From: Armigeres subalbatus
Taxonomy: Eukaryota > Arthropoda > Insecta > Diptera > Culicidae
Assembly: GCF_024139115.2 (NCBI RefSeq)
Contig: NC_085141.1
Location: forward strand, 40,182,120-40,246,119
Reading direction: 5' to 3'
Length of the DNA stretch: 64,000 bases
Part shown: positions 45,881 to 56,765 of the stretch, piece by piece
Layout of the letters: every line of letters begins with the position of its first letter
Position numbering within the stretch: position 1 is the first letter of the stretch
Notes under the pieces: model-generated
The model's database searches: none
What the model was told of the DNA's origin: nothing
The model's input: only the letters and a program-made list of their open reading frames with translations
Made by a program: the position numbers and the translations under genes

Positions 45881-48800
45881 ATTTATTTATTTATTTATCA
45901 TCAGACTAAGGCCGGAGTGGCCTGTGCTGCACATAAAAGACTTCTCCATTCAGCTCGGTTCATGGCTGCACTTCGCCAACCACGCAGTCTGCGGAGGGTC
46001 CGCAAGTCGTCCTCCACCTGATCGATCCACCTTGCCCGCTGTGCACCTCGCCTTCTTGTTCCCGTCGGATCGTTGTCGAGAACCATTTTCACCGGATTAC
46101 TGTCCGACATTCTGGCTACGTGCCCGGCCCACCGCAGTCTTCCGATTTTCGCGGTGTGAACGATGGATGGTTCTCCCAACAGCTGATGCAACTCGTGGTT
46201 CATTCGCCTCCTCCACGTACCGTCCGCCATCTGCAACCCACCATAGATGGTACGCAACACTTTCCTTTCGAAAACTCCCAGTGCGCGTTGGTCCTCCACG
46301 AGCATCGTCCAGGTCTCGTGTCCGTAGAGAACTACCGGTCTTATAAGCGTTTTGTAGATAGTCAGTTTGGTACGGCGGCGAACTCTATTCGATCGGAGCG
46401 TCTTGCGGAGTCCAAAGTACGTACGATTTCCAGCCACTATGCGTCTCCGAATTTCTCTGCTGGTATCGTTATCGGCGGTCACCAGTGAGCCCAAGTACAC
46501 GAATTCTTCAACCACCTCGATTTCGTCACCACCGATAGAAACTCGTGGTGGGTGGCTCACATTGACCTCTCTTGAGCCTCTTCCTATCATGTACTTCGTC
46601 TTCGACGTGTTGATGACTAGTCCAATCCGTTTAGCTTCGCTTTTCAGTCTGATGTAGGCTTCCTCCATCCTCTCAAAGTTACGTGCCATGATATCAATGT
46701 CGTCAGCGAAACCAAATAACTGGACGGACTTCGTGAAAATCGTACCACTCGTGTCTATCCCTGCCCTTCGTATTACTCCCTCCAAAGCGATGTTGAATAG
46801 CAGACACGAAAGACCATCACCTTGCCGTAACCCTCTACGGGTTTCGAAGGGACTCGAGAATGCCCTGAAACTCGAACTACGCACATCACCCGATCCATCG
46901 TCGCCTTGATCAACCGTATCAGTTTATCCGGAAATCCGTTTTCGTGCATTAGCTGCCATAGCTGGTCCCGATCGATTGTATCATATGCGGCTTTGAAGTC
47001 GATAAATAGATGATGTGTGGGCACGTTGTATTCGCGGCATTTCTGCAATACCTGACGTATGGCGAACACCTGGTCTGTGGTAGAGCGTTCACCCATAAAT
47101 CCCGCCTGGTACTGCCCCACGAACTCTCTTGCAATTGGTGTTAGTCGACGGCATAAAATTTGGGAGAGTACCTTGTAGGCGGCGTTCAGCAATGTGATTG
47201 CGCGGTAGTTGCTACAATCCAGCTTATCGCCCTTTTTGTAGATGGGACACACGACACCTTCCATCCACTCCTGCGGCAGAACCTCATCCTCCCAAACCTT
47301 GGTAATCACCCAGTGCAGCGCTCTAGCCAGTGCTTCACCACCGTGTTTAAACAGCTCTCCTGGAAGTTGGTCAACTCCAGGGGCTTTGTTTTTTTTTCAG
47401 CCGGCCGATCTCCTCCTGGATTTCCTGGAGATTCGGAGCCGGAAGTCGCATGTCCTGCGCGCGTGCTCCTAGGTTCATTACCATACCGCCACCGTTGTCT
47501 GCCATATCGCCATTCAGGTGCTCTTCGTAGTGCTGCCGCCACCTTTGGATCACCTCACGCTCGTTCGTAAGAAGGTTCCCGTTTATGTCCTTACACATAT
47601 CGGGCTGTGGCACGTGGCCCTTACGTGAACGGTTCAACTTCTCATAGAACTTTCGTGCGTTATTAGCGCGGTACAGTTCCTCCGTATCTTCACGGTCTCG
47701 ATCTTCCTGCTGGCGCTTTTCCTCCGAAAAATCATGTTTTGTCTATTCCGCGCCCGTTTGTATCGTACCTCGTTTGCCCTCGTGCGGTGTTGCAGCAGTC
47801 TCGCCAATGCTGCATTCTTCTCCTCAACTAACTGCTCACATTCGCTGTCATACCAGTCGTTTCTCTGATCCGGGGGCGCCGTGCCTAGTGCAGCGGTTGC
47901 GGTGCTTCCAATGGCAGATCGAATATCTCTCCAGCCATCTTCAAGAGATGCTGCGCCTAGCTGCTCTTCCGTTGGGAGTGCCACTTCCAGCTGCTGCGCG
48001 TAGTCTTGGGCTAGTCTACCGTCTTGTAGCCGCCCAATGTTAAGCCGCGGCGGACGACTTCGACGCGTGTTGATCACCGTCGAGAGTTTTGAGCGCAGAC
48101 ATACTGCGACGAGGTAGTGGTCGGATTCAATATTCGCACTGCGGTAAGTGCGTACGTTCGTGATGTCGGAGAAGAATTTACCGTCGATTAGAACGTGGTC
48201 GATTTGGTTTTCCGTTACTTGATTAGGTGATTTCCATGTGGCCTTGTGGATATTCTTACGGGGAAGAAAGTGCTTCGGACTACCATTCCGCGGGAGGCTG
48301 CAAAGTTTATGCATCGTTGGCCGTTGTCGTTCGATACGGTATGCAGACTATCCGGTCCGATGACCGGTCTATACATTTCCTCCCTTCCTACCTGAGCGTT
48401 CATGTCACCGATGACGATTTTGACGTCCCGCAGTGGGCATCCATCGTATGTCTGCTCCAGCTGCGCATAGAACGCTTCTTTCTCGTCGTCGGATCTCCCT
48501 TCGTGTGGGCAGTGCACGTTGATGATGCTATAGTTGAAGAAACGGCCTTTTATCCTCAGCTTGCACATCCTTGCGTTGATTGGCTGCCACCCAATCACGC
48601 GTTGGCGCATCTTTCCCAGCACTATGAAGCCGGTTCCCAGCTCGTTGGTGGTGCCACAGCTTTGGTAGAAGGTAGCCGCTCGATGCCCGCTTTTCCACAC
48701 TTTCTGTCCTGTCCAGCAGATTTCCTGCAGCGCTACGACATCGAAGTTGCGGGGATGTAATTCATCGTAGATCATCCTGTCGCAACCTGCGAAACCTAGC

Positions 48801-49175
48801 GACTTGCAGTTCCATGTTCCAAGCTTCCAATCGTGATCCTTTAATCGTCGGGTCGTTGCCGATTGTATCGAGTCGTATTATCTTCTATGTCGTTCGTAAT
48901 AGTTGTTTTTAAAGGCGGCTTATTGGGCCTGCGCAAACCTCCTGTCTCGTCGGAGGGCCGTCGTGTCAGGGCTGTTTAGCGTCCCACCTAACACCAGGAC
49001 TTGGGCTTGCGCGCTTCGAGCGGCACACGGTCGCTTTGGCGGAGCCTACTTGCGGATACATGCAGCTTTTTATAGAGGTTTAACAGGGCCCACTGTCAAA
49101 CCCCACCACATCCTAGGCAGGCGCCACAACTCGCAGATGGCCTGGGGAGGGATCGTCAAGCCCTTGGACATAGTC
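45881..49175 (-). pseudogene. RTE-clade LINE, near full length, frameshifted
   Basis: Read on the minus strand from about 49175: a GC-rich 5' UTR, then an APE-type endonuclease (VVALQEICWTG about 48740, IINVHCPHEGRSDDEKEAFY about 48510, IVIGDMNAQVGRE about 48410, IDHVLIDG about 48200). A linker follows (to about 47370), then reverse transcriptase: ITLLNAAYKVLSQIL about 47200, FIDFKAAYDTIDRDQLW about 47000, RRGLRQGDGLSCLLFN about 46820, FGFADDIDIMARN about 46700, GRLRWAGHVARMSDSNPVKM about 46110. It ends in an (ATAA)n tail at 45881-45898. Frameshifts near 46890, 47370 and 48240 break the single ORF, so it is not autonomous now. Best reference copy in the window for the 4.8- and 37.6-kb fragments. 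Confidence 0.92.
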
Positions 49176-50460
49176 CCTGCTGCCCCCATCGATCTATGTG
49201 TTGGCTTATTTCTCAAAACAAAATATAATCTTTTTATGTATCACATTTTAGAAAGATGTCAAAGTAATTTCGGAATATTTGGGTCAAAAATAAGTTTCCT
49301 CTTCGAAGTAGCTTTGATATTTTTCTAAAAAATATGATCAACTCGTCATGCACGATGGGGGATACATGCTGCGGATAAATGTTGGTCACCTGAACACCAA
49401 AATTTTCATTTTATTCTGCGGAATATTATATTGGAACAATGGTTTCTACTTTTCGAACATAAATACCTATTAGGTGTATTTTTAAAGCGAACGTTTGTTT
49501 CTGTATCTGCTAGTTTTGATTATATTCCCTATCACAAAATCTGACATTTAACAGAAAAGCTGCTCTCTGAGGAAAGAGATATTCAAAATGCATGAGTGAA
49601 ATCAATCAAAACAAAATAGTCGATGGGAAAAAAATGCAATAATACGTTTGTATAAGATCAGTCACATCATATAGTAACAAATGCATACGAGCTGACTTGC
49701 ATAAGTTGGTGGTAGACATGGGAATCCCTAACGTAGAGGATAAAAACGGTTCTATCACATGATCAGTGCAGCGTTCGAAAACACTGTCCGGTAATGTTAT
49801 GATATTAATCACGGGTTGCAAACGAAAAAAAGAAGGGCTTCAGGGTCAAGAAACACGCTGTCGTGAATGATTTTTTTAACGGATTCAAAACGACATGATT
49901 CGGCAAACTAGTTGAATGCCTAAATTCTTCTGAATGACGATAAATAATAGGGGCTCCGAATAGGATGAAATGCTGTTCTCTCTCCCTTATGCTTGAGAAA
50001 CTTCTTACGATGGTACTACCAACCATAGGCAAACAGGTTCTGTTGCTATATTTTTTAATATGATTTATAGGGTTCAGAGATGATCAGATATGCCTTTAGA
50101 GGAAGCAGAATAATTATGGACACTTCAGATATGAATTATAACGACCTTTCAATTGGGGTGCCTCTGCGCCGGGAGATTTTGGAACCGCCTGAGGGCTAGA
50201 CCTTCTTTGCTGTTGTCAAATGTTTATCTATCTAGATTCGATTCGATTTACACTTGACCCGTGTTGATGATTTATGCGATTGGTTGCTTTGAACTTTTGA
50301 AAATTCATTCTTTATTTTTTTTAGATTCACTTGGAATTTATGCTTTAATTTATATGGGTATACCTCGTTAGGCATAAATATATTAGATGTAGTGTACGAA
50401 AGGCAAGGCGAATGCTGGTTAAAGCATACCATTGGTACTTCGCGTACCTAAAGGAATAAA
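49176..50460. other. no gene seen
   Basis: AT-rich sequence between the 5' end of the RTE copy and the deleted RTE derivative. Frames are short and featureless. Confidence 0.35.
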
Positions 50461-50464
50461 ATAT

Positions 50465-51240
50465 ATCATATCTACCGGTCCTTAGCATCTTACCCAGCAA
50501 CTGCTATCCCTTCCTCCTTGTGGTGCCAAGCCAGCACCGGGAAGATCGGGTAACAAAACCCGTTGAGAACTATGATCGTATGCTGACAGGGTGTTCTCCA
50601 TGTTAGGAGCAGTTCACAACAGCGTCCAATCCCCATGTCAGGGGCGGCTGACCGTCGTCCGAGTGCCAGTTAGGGACTCCAAGCAAAATTGTGAACCATG
50701 GTCCTGCGGAAATTAGTGTTAGGCCCTGCAAGCCAGCTTTAAAAGACAACAGCAACGAATAATCGGCGAGAGAATACAGACCGGAACAATTGACGAAGAC
50801 CACTGCGACGAAAAGAGACTAGCGATTGGAAACTCGGTTCATGGAACTGCCAAAACGCTCACAAGACCGGTAGTCCTCTACGGACATGAAACTTGGATCA
50901 TGCTAGAGGAGGACTAGCAAGCACTTGGAGTATTCGAGAAACGGGTGGTTATGACCATCTTTAGTGGTATGCAAGAAAACGGTGTGTGGTGGCGAAGGAT
51001 GAACCACGAGCTCGCCCAGCTCTACGGCAAAACTAGTATCCAGAAGGTAGTAATAGACGGAAGGGTACGATGGGCAGGCTGGCCGGTACGTGAAGCTGGC
51101 GTGAAGCGTAAAGAACGGGGTGGGCTGACCAGGTACAGAACGATTCGGCGAGCGTGGGGCGCATTCGAGGATGGAGAGACTCTATTGTGCCGTCAAATTG
51201 TTGAATCAGTGTTATCTGTTTATATGTGGACTAAATAAAT
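50465..51240 (+). mobile_element. internally deleted RTE-family LINE (5' end joined to 3' end)
   Basis: The first ~385 bp is GC-balanced and ends GCGATTGGAAACTCGGTTCA then TGGAACTGC, matching the segment just before the endonuclease in the 45.9-kb element (GATTGGAAGCTTGG...TGGAACTGCAAGTCGC). It then jumps at about 50848 to the reverse-transcriptase C-terminus: AAGACCGGTAGTCCTCTACG, RVRWAGW and the 3' end GGACTAAATAAATAAAAATG. The body resembles the 20.9-kb family (ELAQLYGK). Endonuclease and RT core are absent. The junction shows CAA(A/G)-CGCTC microhomology between the two parent segments. Confidence 0.7.
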
Positions 51241-51288
51241 AAAAATGAAGTAAGAAAAAATATTTTGAGCTTTTTAGTGGAATGTCTT

Positions 51289-51528
51289 CACTTGTCATAA
51301 GACAAGTTTGTACAATCCCATTTAATTCCACCACTTAATTGTATCTTGACAGATACGTATTTCGACCTCAACAGTAAGGTTGTCTTCAGTGTCTCGTACT
51401 CGACTCTCGTACTACTCAGTCTCGACACTGAAGACGACCTTACTGTTGAGGTTGAAATACGTATCTGTCAAGATACAATTAAGTGGTGGAATTAAATGGG
51501 ATTGTACAAACTTGTCTTATGACAAGTG
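51289..51528. mobile_element. 240-bp palindromic Penelope-like repeat
   Basis: Two arms: CACTTGTCATAAGACAAG...GTATCTTGACAGATACG and the mirror ending CTTGTCTTATGACAAGTG, around a short asymmetric centre of CTCGTACTCGACTC type. Each arm carries CTGAAGA, a GC stem and GAAATACGTATC (on the strand leading outward). A half copy sits in the satellite at 54539 with an 11-bp TSD, which argues for a retroelement terminal repeat rather than a cut-and-paste MITE. Penelope-like assignment is inference. Confidence 0.6.
51424..51469 (+). ncRNA. hammerhead-ribozyme-like fold
   Basis: Order of elements: GACA (51424), CTGAAGA (51428), stem-loop, GAAA (51454), self-complementary ATACGTAT (51457), C (51465), TGTC (51466). 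GACA/TGTC would be stem I, CTGAAGA and GAAA the core, ATACGTAT stem III closing in a dimer, with cleavage after AUC. Stem II is imperfect: ACCT/AGGT pairs, but two extra bases lie beside the core. The same layout occurs on the minus strand at 51347-51393. Probably degenerate or inactive; shape only, not tested. Confidence 0.4.
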
Positions 51529-51649
51529 AAAATGAAGTGTACGTGTAAGTATGAAGTAAAGTAAAAGATAGTAAAATTACGTGGGGTGAAATGCATTAAA
51601 GAACGATTGTATGACAACCCTTCGAAATAAAATTTCTAAAAAAAAAACA

Positions 51650-54538
51650 TTTATTCCTCGAAAGCCTCCTTTCAAGAGGCTCGGAAGCCTCCTTTCAAGA
51701 GGCTCGGAAGCCTCCTTTCAAGAGGCTCGGAAGCCTCCTTTCAAGAGGCTCGGAAGCCTCCTTTCAAGAGGCTCGGAAGCCTCCTTTCAAGAGGCTCAGG
51801 AAGCCTCCTTTCAAGAGGCTCAGGAAGCCTCCTTTCAAGAGGCTCAGGAAGCCTCCTTTCAAGAGGCTCAGGAAGCCTCCTTTCAAGAGGCTCAGGAAGC
51901 CTCCTTTCAAGAGGCTCAGAGCCTCCTTTCAAGAGGCTCAGAAGCCTCCTTTCAAGAGGCTCAGAGCCTCCTTTCAAGAGGCCTCAGGCCTCCTTTCAAG
52001 AGGCTCAGAGCCTCCTTTCAAGAGGCCTCGGAAGCCTCCTTCAAGAGGCTCAGGAAGCCTCCTTTCAAGAGGCTCAGGAAGCCTCCTTTCAAGAGGCTCA
52101 GAAGCCTCCTTTCAAGAGGCTCAGAAGCCTCCTTTCAAGAGGCTCAGAGCCTCCTTTCAAAGGCTCGAAGCCTCCTTTCAAGAGGCTCAGGAAGCCTCCT
52201 TTCAAGAGGCTCAGAAGCCTCCTTTCAAGAGGCTCAGAGCCTCCTTTCAAGAGGCTCAGAAGCCTCCTTTCAAGAGGCTCAAGCCTCCTTTCAAGAGGCT
52301 CAGAAGCCTCCTTTCAAGAGGCTCAGAAGCCTCCTTTCAAGAGGCTCAGAAGCCTTCTTTCAAGAGGCTCAGAAGCCTCCTTTCAAGAGGCTCAGGAAGC
52401 CTCCTTTCAAGAGGCTCAGAAGCCTCCTTTCAAGAGGCTCAGAAGCCTCCTTTCAAGAGGCTCAGGAAGCCTCCTTTCAAGAGGCTCCAGAAGCCTCCTT
52501 TCAAGAGGCTCAGAAGCCTCCTTTCAAGAGGCTCAGGAAGCCTCCTTTCAAGAGGCTCAGAAGCCTCCTTTCAAGAGGCTCAGGAAGCCTCCTTTCAAGA
52601 GGCTCAGGCCTCCTTTCAAGAGGCTCAGAAGCCTCCTTTCAAGAGGCTCAAAGCCTCCCTTTCAAGAGGCCTCAGAGCCTCCTTTCAAGAGGCCTGGAAG
52701 CCTCCTTTCAAGAGGCTCAGAAGCCTCCTTTCAAGAGCTCAGAGCCTCCTTTCAAGAGGCTCAGAAGCCTCCTTCAAGAGGCTCGGAAGCCTCCTTTCAA
52801 GAGGCTCAGAAGCCTCCTTTCAAGAGCTCAGAGCCTCCTTTCAAGAGGCTCAGGAAGCCTCCTTTCAAGAGGCTCAGAAGCCTCCTTTCAAGAGGCTCAA
52901 GCCTCCTTTCAAGAGGCTCAAGCCTCCTTTCAAGAGGCTCAGAAGCCTCCTTTCAAGAGGCTCAGAAGCCTCCTTTCAAGAGGCTCAGGCCTCCTTTCAA
53001 GAGGCTCAGAAGCCTCCTTCAAGAGGCTCAGGAAGCCTCCTTTCAAGAGGCTCAGGAAGCCTTCTTTCAAGAGGCTCAGGAAGCCTCCTTTCAAGAGGCT
53101 CAGGAAGCCTCCTTTCAAGAGGCTCAGAAGCCTCCTTTCAAGAGGCTCAGAAGCCTCCTTTCAAGAGGCTCAGAGCCTCCTTTCAAGAGGCTCAGAAGCC
53201 TCCTTCAAGAGGCTCAGGAAGCCTCCTTTCAAGAGGCTCAGGAAGCCTCCTTTCAAGAGGCTCAGAAGCCTCCTTTCAAGAGGCTCAGGCCTCCTTTCAA
53301 GAGGCTCGGAAGCCTCCTTTCGAGGCTCAGGAAGCCTCCTTTCAAGAGGCCTCAGAGCCTCCTTTCAAGAGGCTCGGAAGCCTCCTTTCAAGAGGCTCAG
53401 AAGCCTCCTTTCAAGAGGCTCAGAGCCTCCTTTCAAGAGGCTCAGAAGCCTCCTTTCAAGAGCTCAGAAGCCTTCTTTCAAGAGGCTCAGAAGCCTCCTT
53501 TCAAGAGGCTCAGAAGCCTCCTTTCAAGAGCTCCAGAAGCCTCCTTCAAGAGGCTCAGAGCCTCCTTTCAAGAGGCTCAGAAGCCTCCTTTCAAAAGGCT
53601 CGGAAGCCTCCTGTCAAGTGGCTTGGAAGCCTCCTTTCAAGAGGCTCAGAAGCCTCCTTTCAAGAGGCTCAGAAGCCTCCTTTCAAGAGGCTCAGAAGCC
53701 TCCTTTCAAGAGTTTCAGAAGCCTACTTTCAAGAGTCTTAGAAGCTTCTTTTCAAGAGTCTCAGAAGTCTTCTTTCAAGAAGCTCGGAAGCCTATTTTTA
53801 AGAGGCTCGGAAGCCTCTCTTCAAGAGGCTCAGGAAGCCTCCTTTCAAGAGGCTCAGAAGCCTCCTTTCAAGAGGCTCAGAGCCTCCTTTCAAGAGGCCT
53901 CAGAGCCTCCTTTCAAGAGGCTCAGGCCTCCTTTCAAGAGGCTCAGAGCCTCCTTTCAAGAGGCTGGAAGCCTCCTTTCAAGAGGCTCAGGAAGCCTCCT
54001 TTCAAGAGGCTCAAGCCTCCTTTCAAGAGGCTCAGAAGCCTCCTTTCAAGAGGCTCAGGCCTCCTTTCAAGAGGCTCGGAAGCCTCCTTTCAAGAGGCTC
54101 AGAAGCCTCCTTTCAAGAGGCTCGAAGCCTCCTTTCAAGAGGCTCAGAAGCCTCCTTTCAAGAGGCTGGAAGCCTCCTTTCAAAAGGCTTGGAAGCCACC
54201 TTTCAAAGGCTCAAAAGCCTCCTTTCAAGAGGCTCGGAAGCCTCCTTTCAAGAGGCTCGGAAGCCTCCTTTCAAGAGGCTCGGAAGCCTCCTTTCAAGAG
54301 GCCTCATGAAGCTTCCTTTCAACAGGCTTGGAAGCCTCCTTTAAGAGGCTCGGAAGCCTCCTTTTAAGAGGCTCGGAAGCCTCCTTTAAGAGGCTCGGAA
54401 GCCTCCTTTTAAGAGGCTCGAAAGTCTCCTTTCAAGAGGCTCGAAAGCCTCCTTTCAAGAGGCTCGGAAGCCTCCTTTCGAGAGGCTCGGAAGCCTCCTT
54501 TCAAGAGGCTCGGAAGCCTCCTTTCAAAATGCTCGGAA
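51650..54538 (+). repeat. large 22-24-bp satellite array
   Basis: About 125 near-identical units with core CCTCCTTTCAAGAGGCTC followed by GGAAG, AGGAAG, AGAAG or AGAG. This is the reverse complement of the unit in the 2202-3628 hAT element. The unit has no stop codon in any plus-strand frame, which produces a meaningless 918-codon open frame (51611-54367) and a 228-codon one. Each unit can fold into a bulged hairpin (CCT-C-CTT against AAGAGG). Homogeneity is highest at both ends (51650-51790, 54220-54300), with a diverged patch at about 53700-53830. Confidence 0.95.
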
Positions 54539-54662
54539 AAAGTCGAGTCAAGTACGAGACACTGAAGACGGCCTTACTGTTGAGGTCGAAATACGTATCT
54601 GTCAAGATACAATTAAGTGGTGGAATTCAATGGGATGGTATAAACTCGTCTTAGGACAAGTG
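54539..54662 (+). mobile_element. single-arm Penelope-like insertion in the satellite
   Basis: A 124-bp copy of one arm of the 51289-51528 repeat (AAAGTCGAGTCAAGTACGAG to CTCGTCTTAGGACAAGTG) interrupts satellite units. AATGCTCGGAA is present on both sides (54528-54538 and 54663-54673), an 11-bp TSD formed from the satellite unit itself. The insertion is therefore younger than this part of the array. Confidence 0.7.
54558..54603 (+). ncRNA. hammerhead-ribozyme-like fold, second copy
   Basis: GACA (54558), CTGAAGA (54562), GGCCT...AGGTC (five-pair stem II with one G-U), GAAA (54588), ATACGTAT, C, TGTC (54600). Compared with a canonical hammerhead, one extra C separates CTGAAGA from stem II. 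The best preserved of the copies in this window. Confidence 0.45.
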
Positions 54663-54673
54663 AATGCTCGGAA

Positions 54674-55000
54674 GTCATTTTTCAAGAGGCTCGGAAGCCT
54701 CCAAGTTTCTCAGGCTCTTGGAAATAGACTTTCTAGCCTCTTGAACGAGGCTCACGAGCCTTTTGAAAGGAGGCTTACGAGACTCTTGAAAAAAGGTTTT
54801 GAAGACTCTTGAAAAGAGGTTTCTGATTCTTTTGAAAGGAAGCTTCTGAGCCTTTTGAAAAGGGGCTTCCTACGCTCTGGGTAGGAGGCTTCCGAATCTC
54901 TTCTCTTCGGAGCCTGTTGAAAGGTGGCTTACAAGTTACTTGAAAGAAGGCTTACGAGCAACTTAGAAGGAAGCTTCCGAGACACTTAGAAGTAGCCTAC
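54674..55000. repeat. diverged satellite flank with orientation switch
   Basis: After a few plus-orientation units (to about 54705) the repeat inverts. From about 54738 it reads GAGCCTTTTGAAAGGAGG, GAGACTCTTGAAAAAAGG and similar, the orientation seen in the 2202-3628 element. Copies are strongly diverged. The array thus has an inverted, older-looking edge. Confidence 0.75.
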
Positions 55001-55004
55001 CAAG

Positions 55005-55167
55005 GGAAGATCCATTAATTACGTAACGCAAAAATTGGGCATTTTCAACCCCCCCTCCCCCCCATGTCACACTTTTTGTATGAAACGTCTGAAAATTTTG
55101 TATGGATCGTCACACTTTGGCCAACCCCCCTCCCCCCTCAAAGCGTTACGTAATTTGTGGATGCTCC
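55005..55167. mobile_element. 163-bp MITE with ACGTAACGC ends
   Basis: GATCCATTAATTACGTAACGC on the left mirrors GCGTTACGTAATTTGTGGATG on the right. Next inward are C-runs and GTCACACTTTTTGTATGAAA-type words on both sides. CCAAG flanks each end (55000-55004 and 55168-55172). A related copy runs off the window at 63873. Confidence 0.7.
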
Positions 55168-55172
55168 CCAAG

Positions 55173-55499
55173 GCTCATGCAACGAAGCTACGAGCATTTT
55201 GGAAAAAGTGCTTCATTTCTCTCAAATGGATGCTCCCGAATCTTTAGATTTTATATTTTAGTTCAGAAGCAAGTTCTTAACATATTATTCAACGTTTTTT
55301 CCAGGTCGGTGGCATCCCTATCTCGCGAAATGGACTTGTTTTGCAGCTGACATTACGCAAACGTATCCCACTGACGTTTCTGTATCCATATGAGAATCAA
55401 ATCTGACCTTTGTAAACAGTACACATACATGTTTCTCTGTCCCTCTGTGTTGGTTGGGTGGGTGGGTGTCCTTAAGCGCGGCTACAAAACAAGACCATG
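55173..55499. other. no gene seen
   Basis: Unassigned sequence between two MITEs. GGTTGGGTGGGTGGGTG near 55453 is a short G-rich run. Confidence 0.4.
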
Positions 55500-56463
55500 C
55501 CCAGTCAACCACAGATCGTATATGAAGGGAGAAATTTTATCGCATATACTGCTTTTTTATACCACATTCGTATATGACTACTTATAAAGATAGTCAAAAT
55601 ATGATTACTGTCGTAAATAATAACTAGGAATGGAATATATGCGACTGTTTTCAAAAAAGTCATAAATCAGTATAAAAAATATCAGTGTAATCGGATTGAA
55701 TCACAAAAATCGCTTATACATACGCGTGTTGTCATTTTAATCGTATATTCATACGCGATGTACCTATATATTTTGTTACTTCAGAGCGTTTATCAAACAC
55801 CACTGCACAGCACATTTCGATGAAATTAATTTCATTTTCACTAACCTACTTCACTCTACCCGATATTTTCGAATTCTAACTTTCACTTCTACGCTTTTAT
55901 CACTCCCCGACAATGACTCAAACAACTAAAAACATCCGAATTAAACAGCTCGAACGTAATCAAAGGGATATAAATCACTACTGGTGTTGACATTTCATTA
56001 TTGTTTACATGCATGGAGAGTCGTTTGCAATGCTGCATTATCGTTATTATGTATGATAATTATCGGAATAATCAAAATCTGTTTTCATATACGATTCAAG
56101 CTACATTTATACGTAGAGCAACAAGGTACTTAAATCGTATCAATGCAGTATGTATCGTATACTATATGATTATGATTGCCAAAGCTCTACTGCTTTTCAA
56201 GAGTTGCTGAGTAGTACATGGGTAAAGCATCTGCCTTCAGATCCAGTGGTCGAATGTTCGAGACAGTGTTGTTTACTTTTATTTTTTAATTATTTTCACC
56301 GAATCGTATTAATGCCTTAGAAAACTCGGGAAAGTCGTTATTCAGTATGTATATGGCCTCCACTTTAGTAGGTATATGGCGATTTTGTGCATTATATACG
56401 AATTAGTTTGCTTGTATATTATTACTTATATCATTAGCTATACGTATATAAATGTTGACTGGG
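55500..56463. mobile_element. 0.96-kb element with CCCAGTCAAC ends
   Basis: CCCAGTCAACCACAGATCGTATAT at the left end is mirrored by ATACGTATATAAATGTTGACTGGG at the right. The interior is full of CGTATA/TATACG words in both orientations (for example near 55560, 55720 and 56150). It also has a tRNA-like stretch at about 56205-56270 (GGTAAAGCATCTGCCTTCAG then GGTCGAATGTTCGAG). No ORF and no clear TSD; the SINE-like sequence starts immediately to the right. Confidence 0.6.
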
Positions 56464-56630
56464 TGCTAATGATGGCTGGGTTCGATTCTCGGTGCCGGCC
56501 TAGGAAATTTTTGGTTCGGAAATCGTTTCGATTTTTCTGGGCATAAAGTATCATCGTGTTATCCTCATGATATACGAATGCAAAAATGGTAATTGGCTAA
56601 GAAAACTCGAATTTCTTTGCAAAGGGGGGA
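56464..56630 (+). mobile_element. SINE fragment, Feilai-like
   Basis: GGCTGGGTTCGATTCTCGG contains a B-box (GGTTCGATTCT) at 56477. It is followed by GGTGCCGGCCTAGG and GGGCATAAAGTATCATCGTG, an arrangement I associate with the tRNA-derived Feilai SINE of Aedes (from memory). The tRNA 5' half (A-box) is missing or diverged, and the 3' end is overrun by the Helitron fragment. Confidence 0.55.
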
Positions 56631-56765
56631 GGGGTCTCGAACCATCTTAAGAACCTTCCCCGGCCCCTAAAATCTTTGCATACAAATTTTCACGCCGATC
56701 GGTTCAGTAGTTTCCGAGTCTATAAGAGTCAGACAGACAGAAATTCAATTTTATGTATATTGATT
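56631..56765 (-). mobile_element. Helitron 5'-end fragment
   Basis: On the minus strand, TCAATATACATAAAATTG, CTGAACCGATCGGCGTGAAA and GGGGCCGGGGAAGGTTCTTA reproduce the first ~135 bp of the 3864-4571 Helitron. No 3' end is attached. Confidence 0.75.

Noticed and set aside
51611..54367. 918-codon open frame
   Set aside because: It runs through the 22-24-bp satellite, whose unit has no stop codon in any plus frame. The frame slips with every length variant, so it is not a protein gene.
56205..56270. Possible tRNA gene
   Set aside because: A- and B-box-like words are present, but the acceptor stem and terminator run are absent and it lies inside a TIR element. Better read as a SINE-like remnant.
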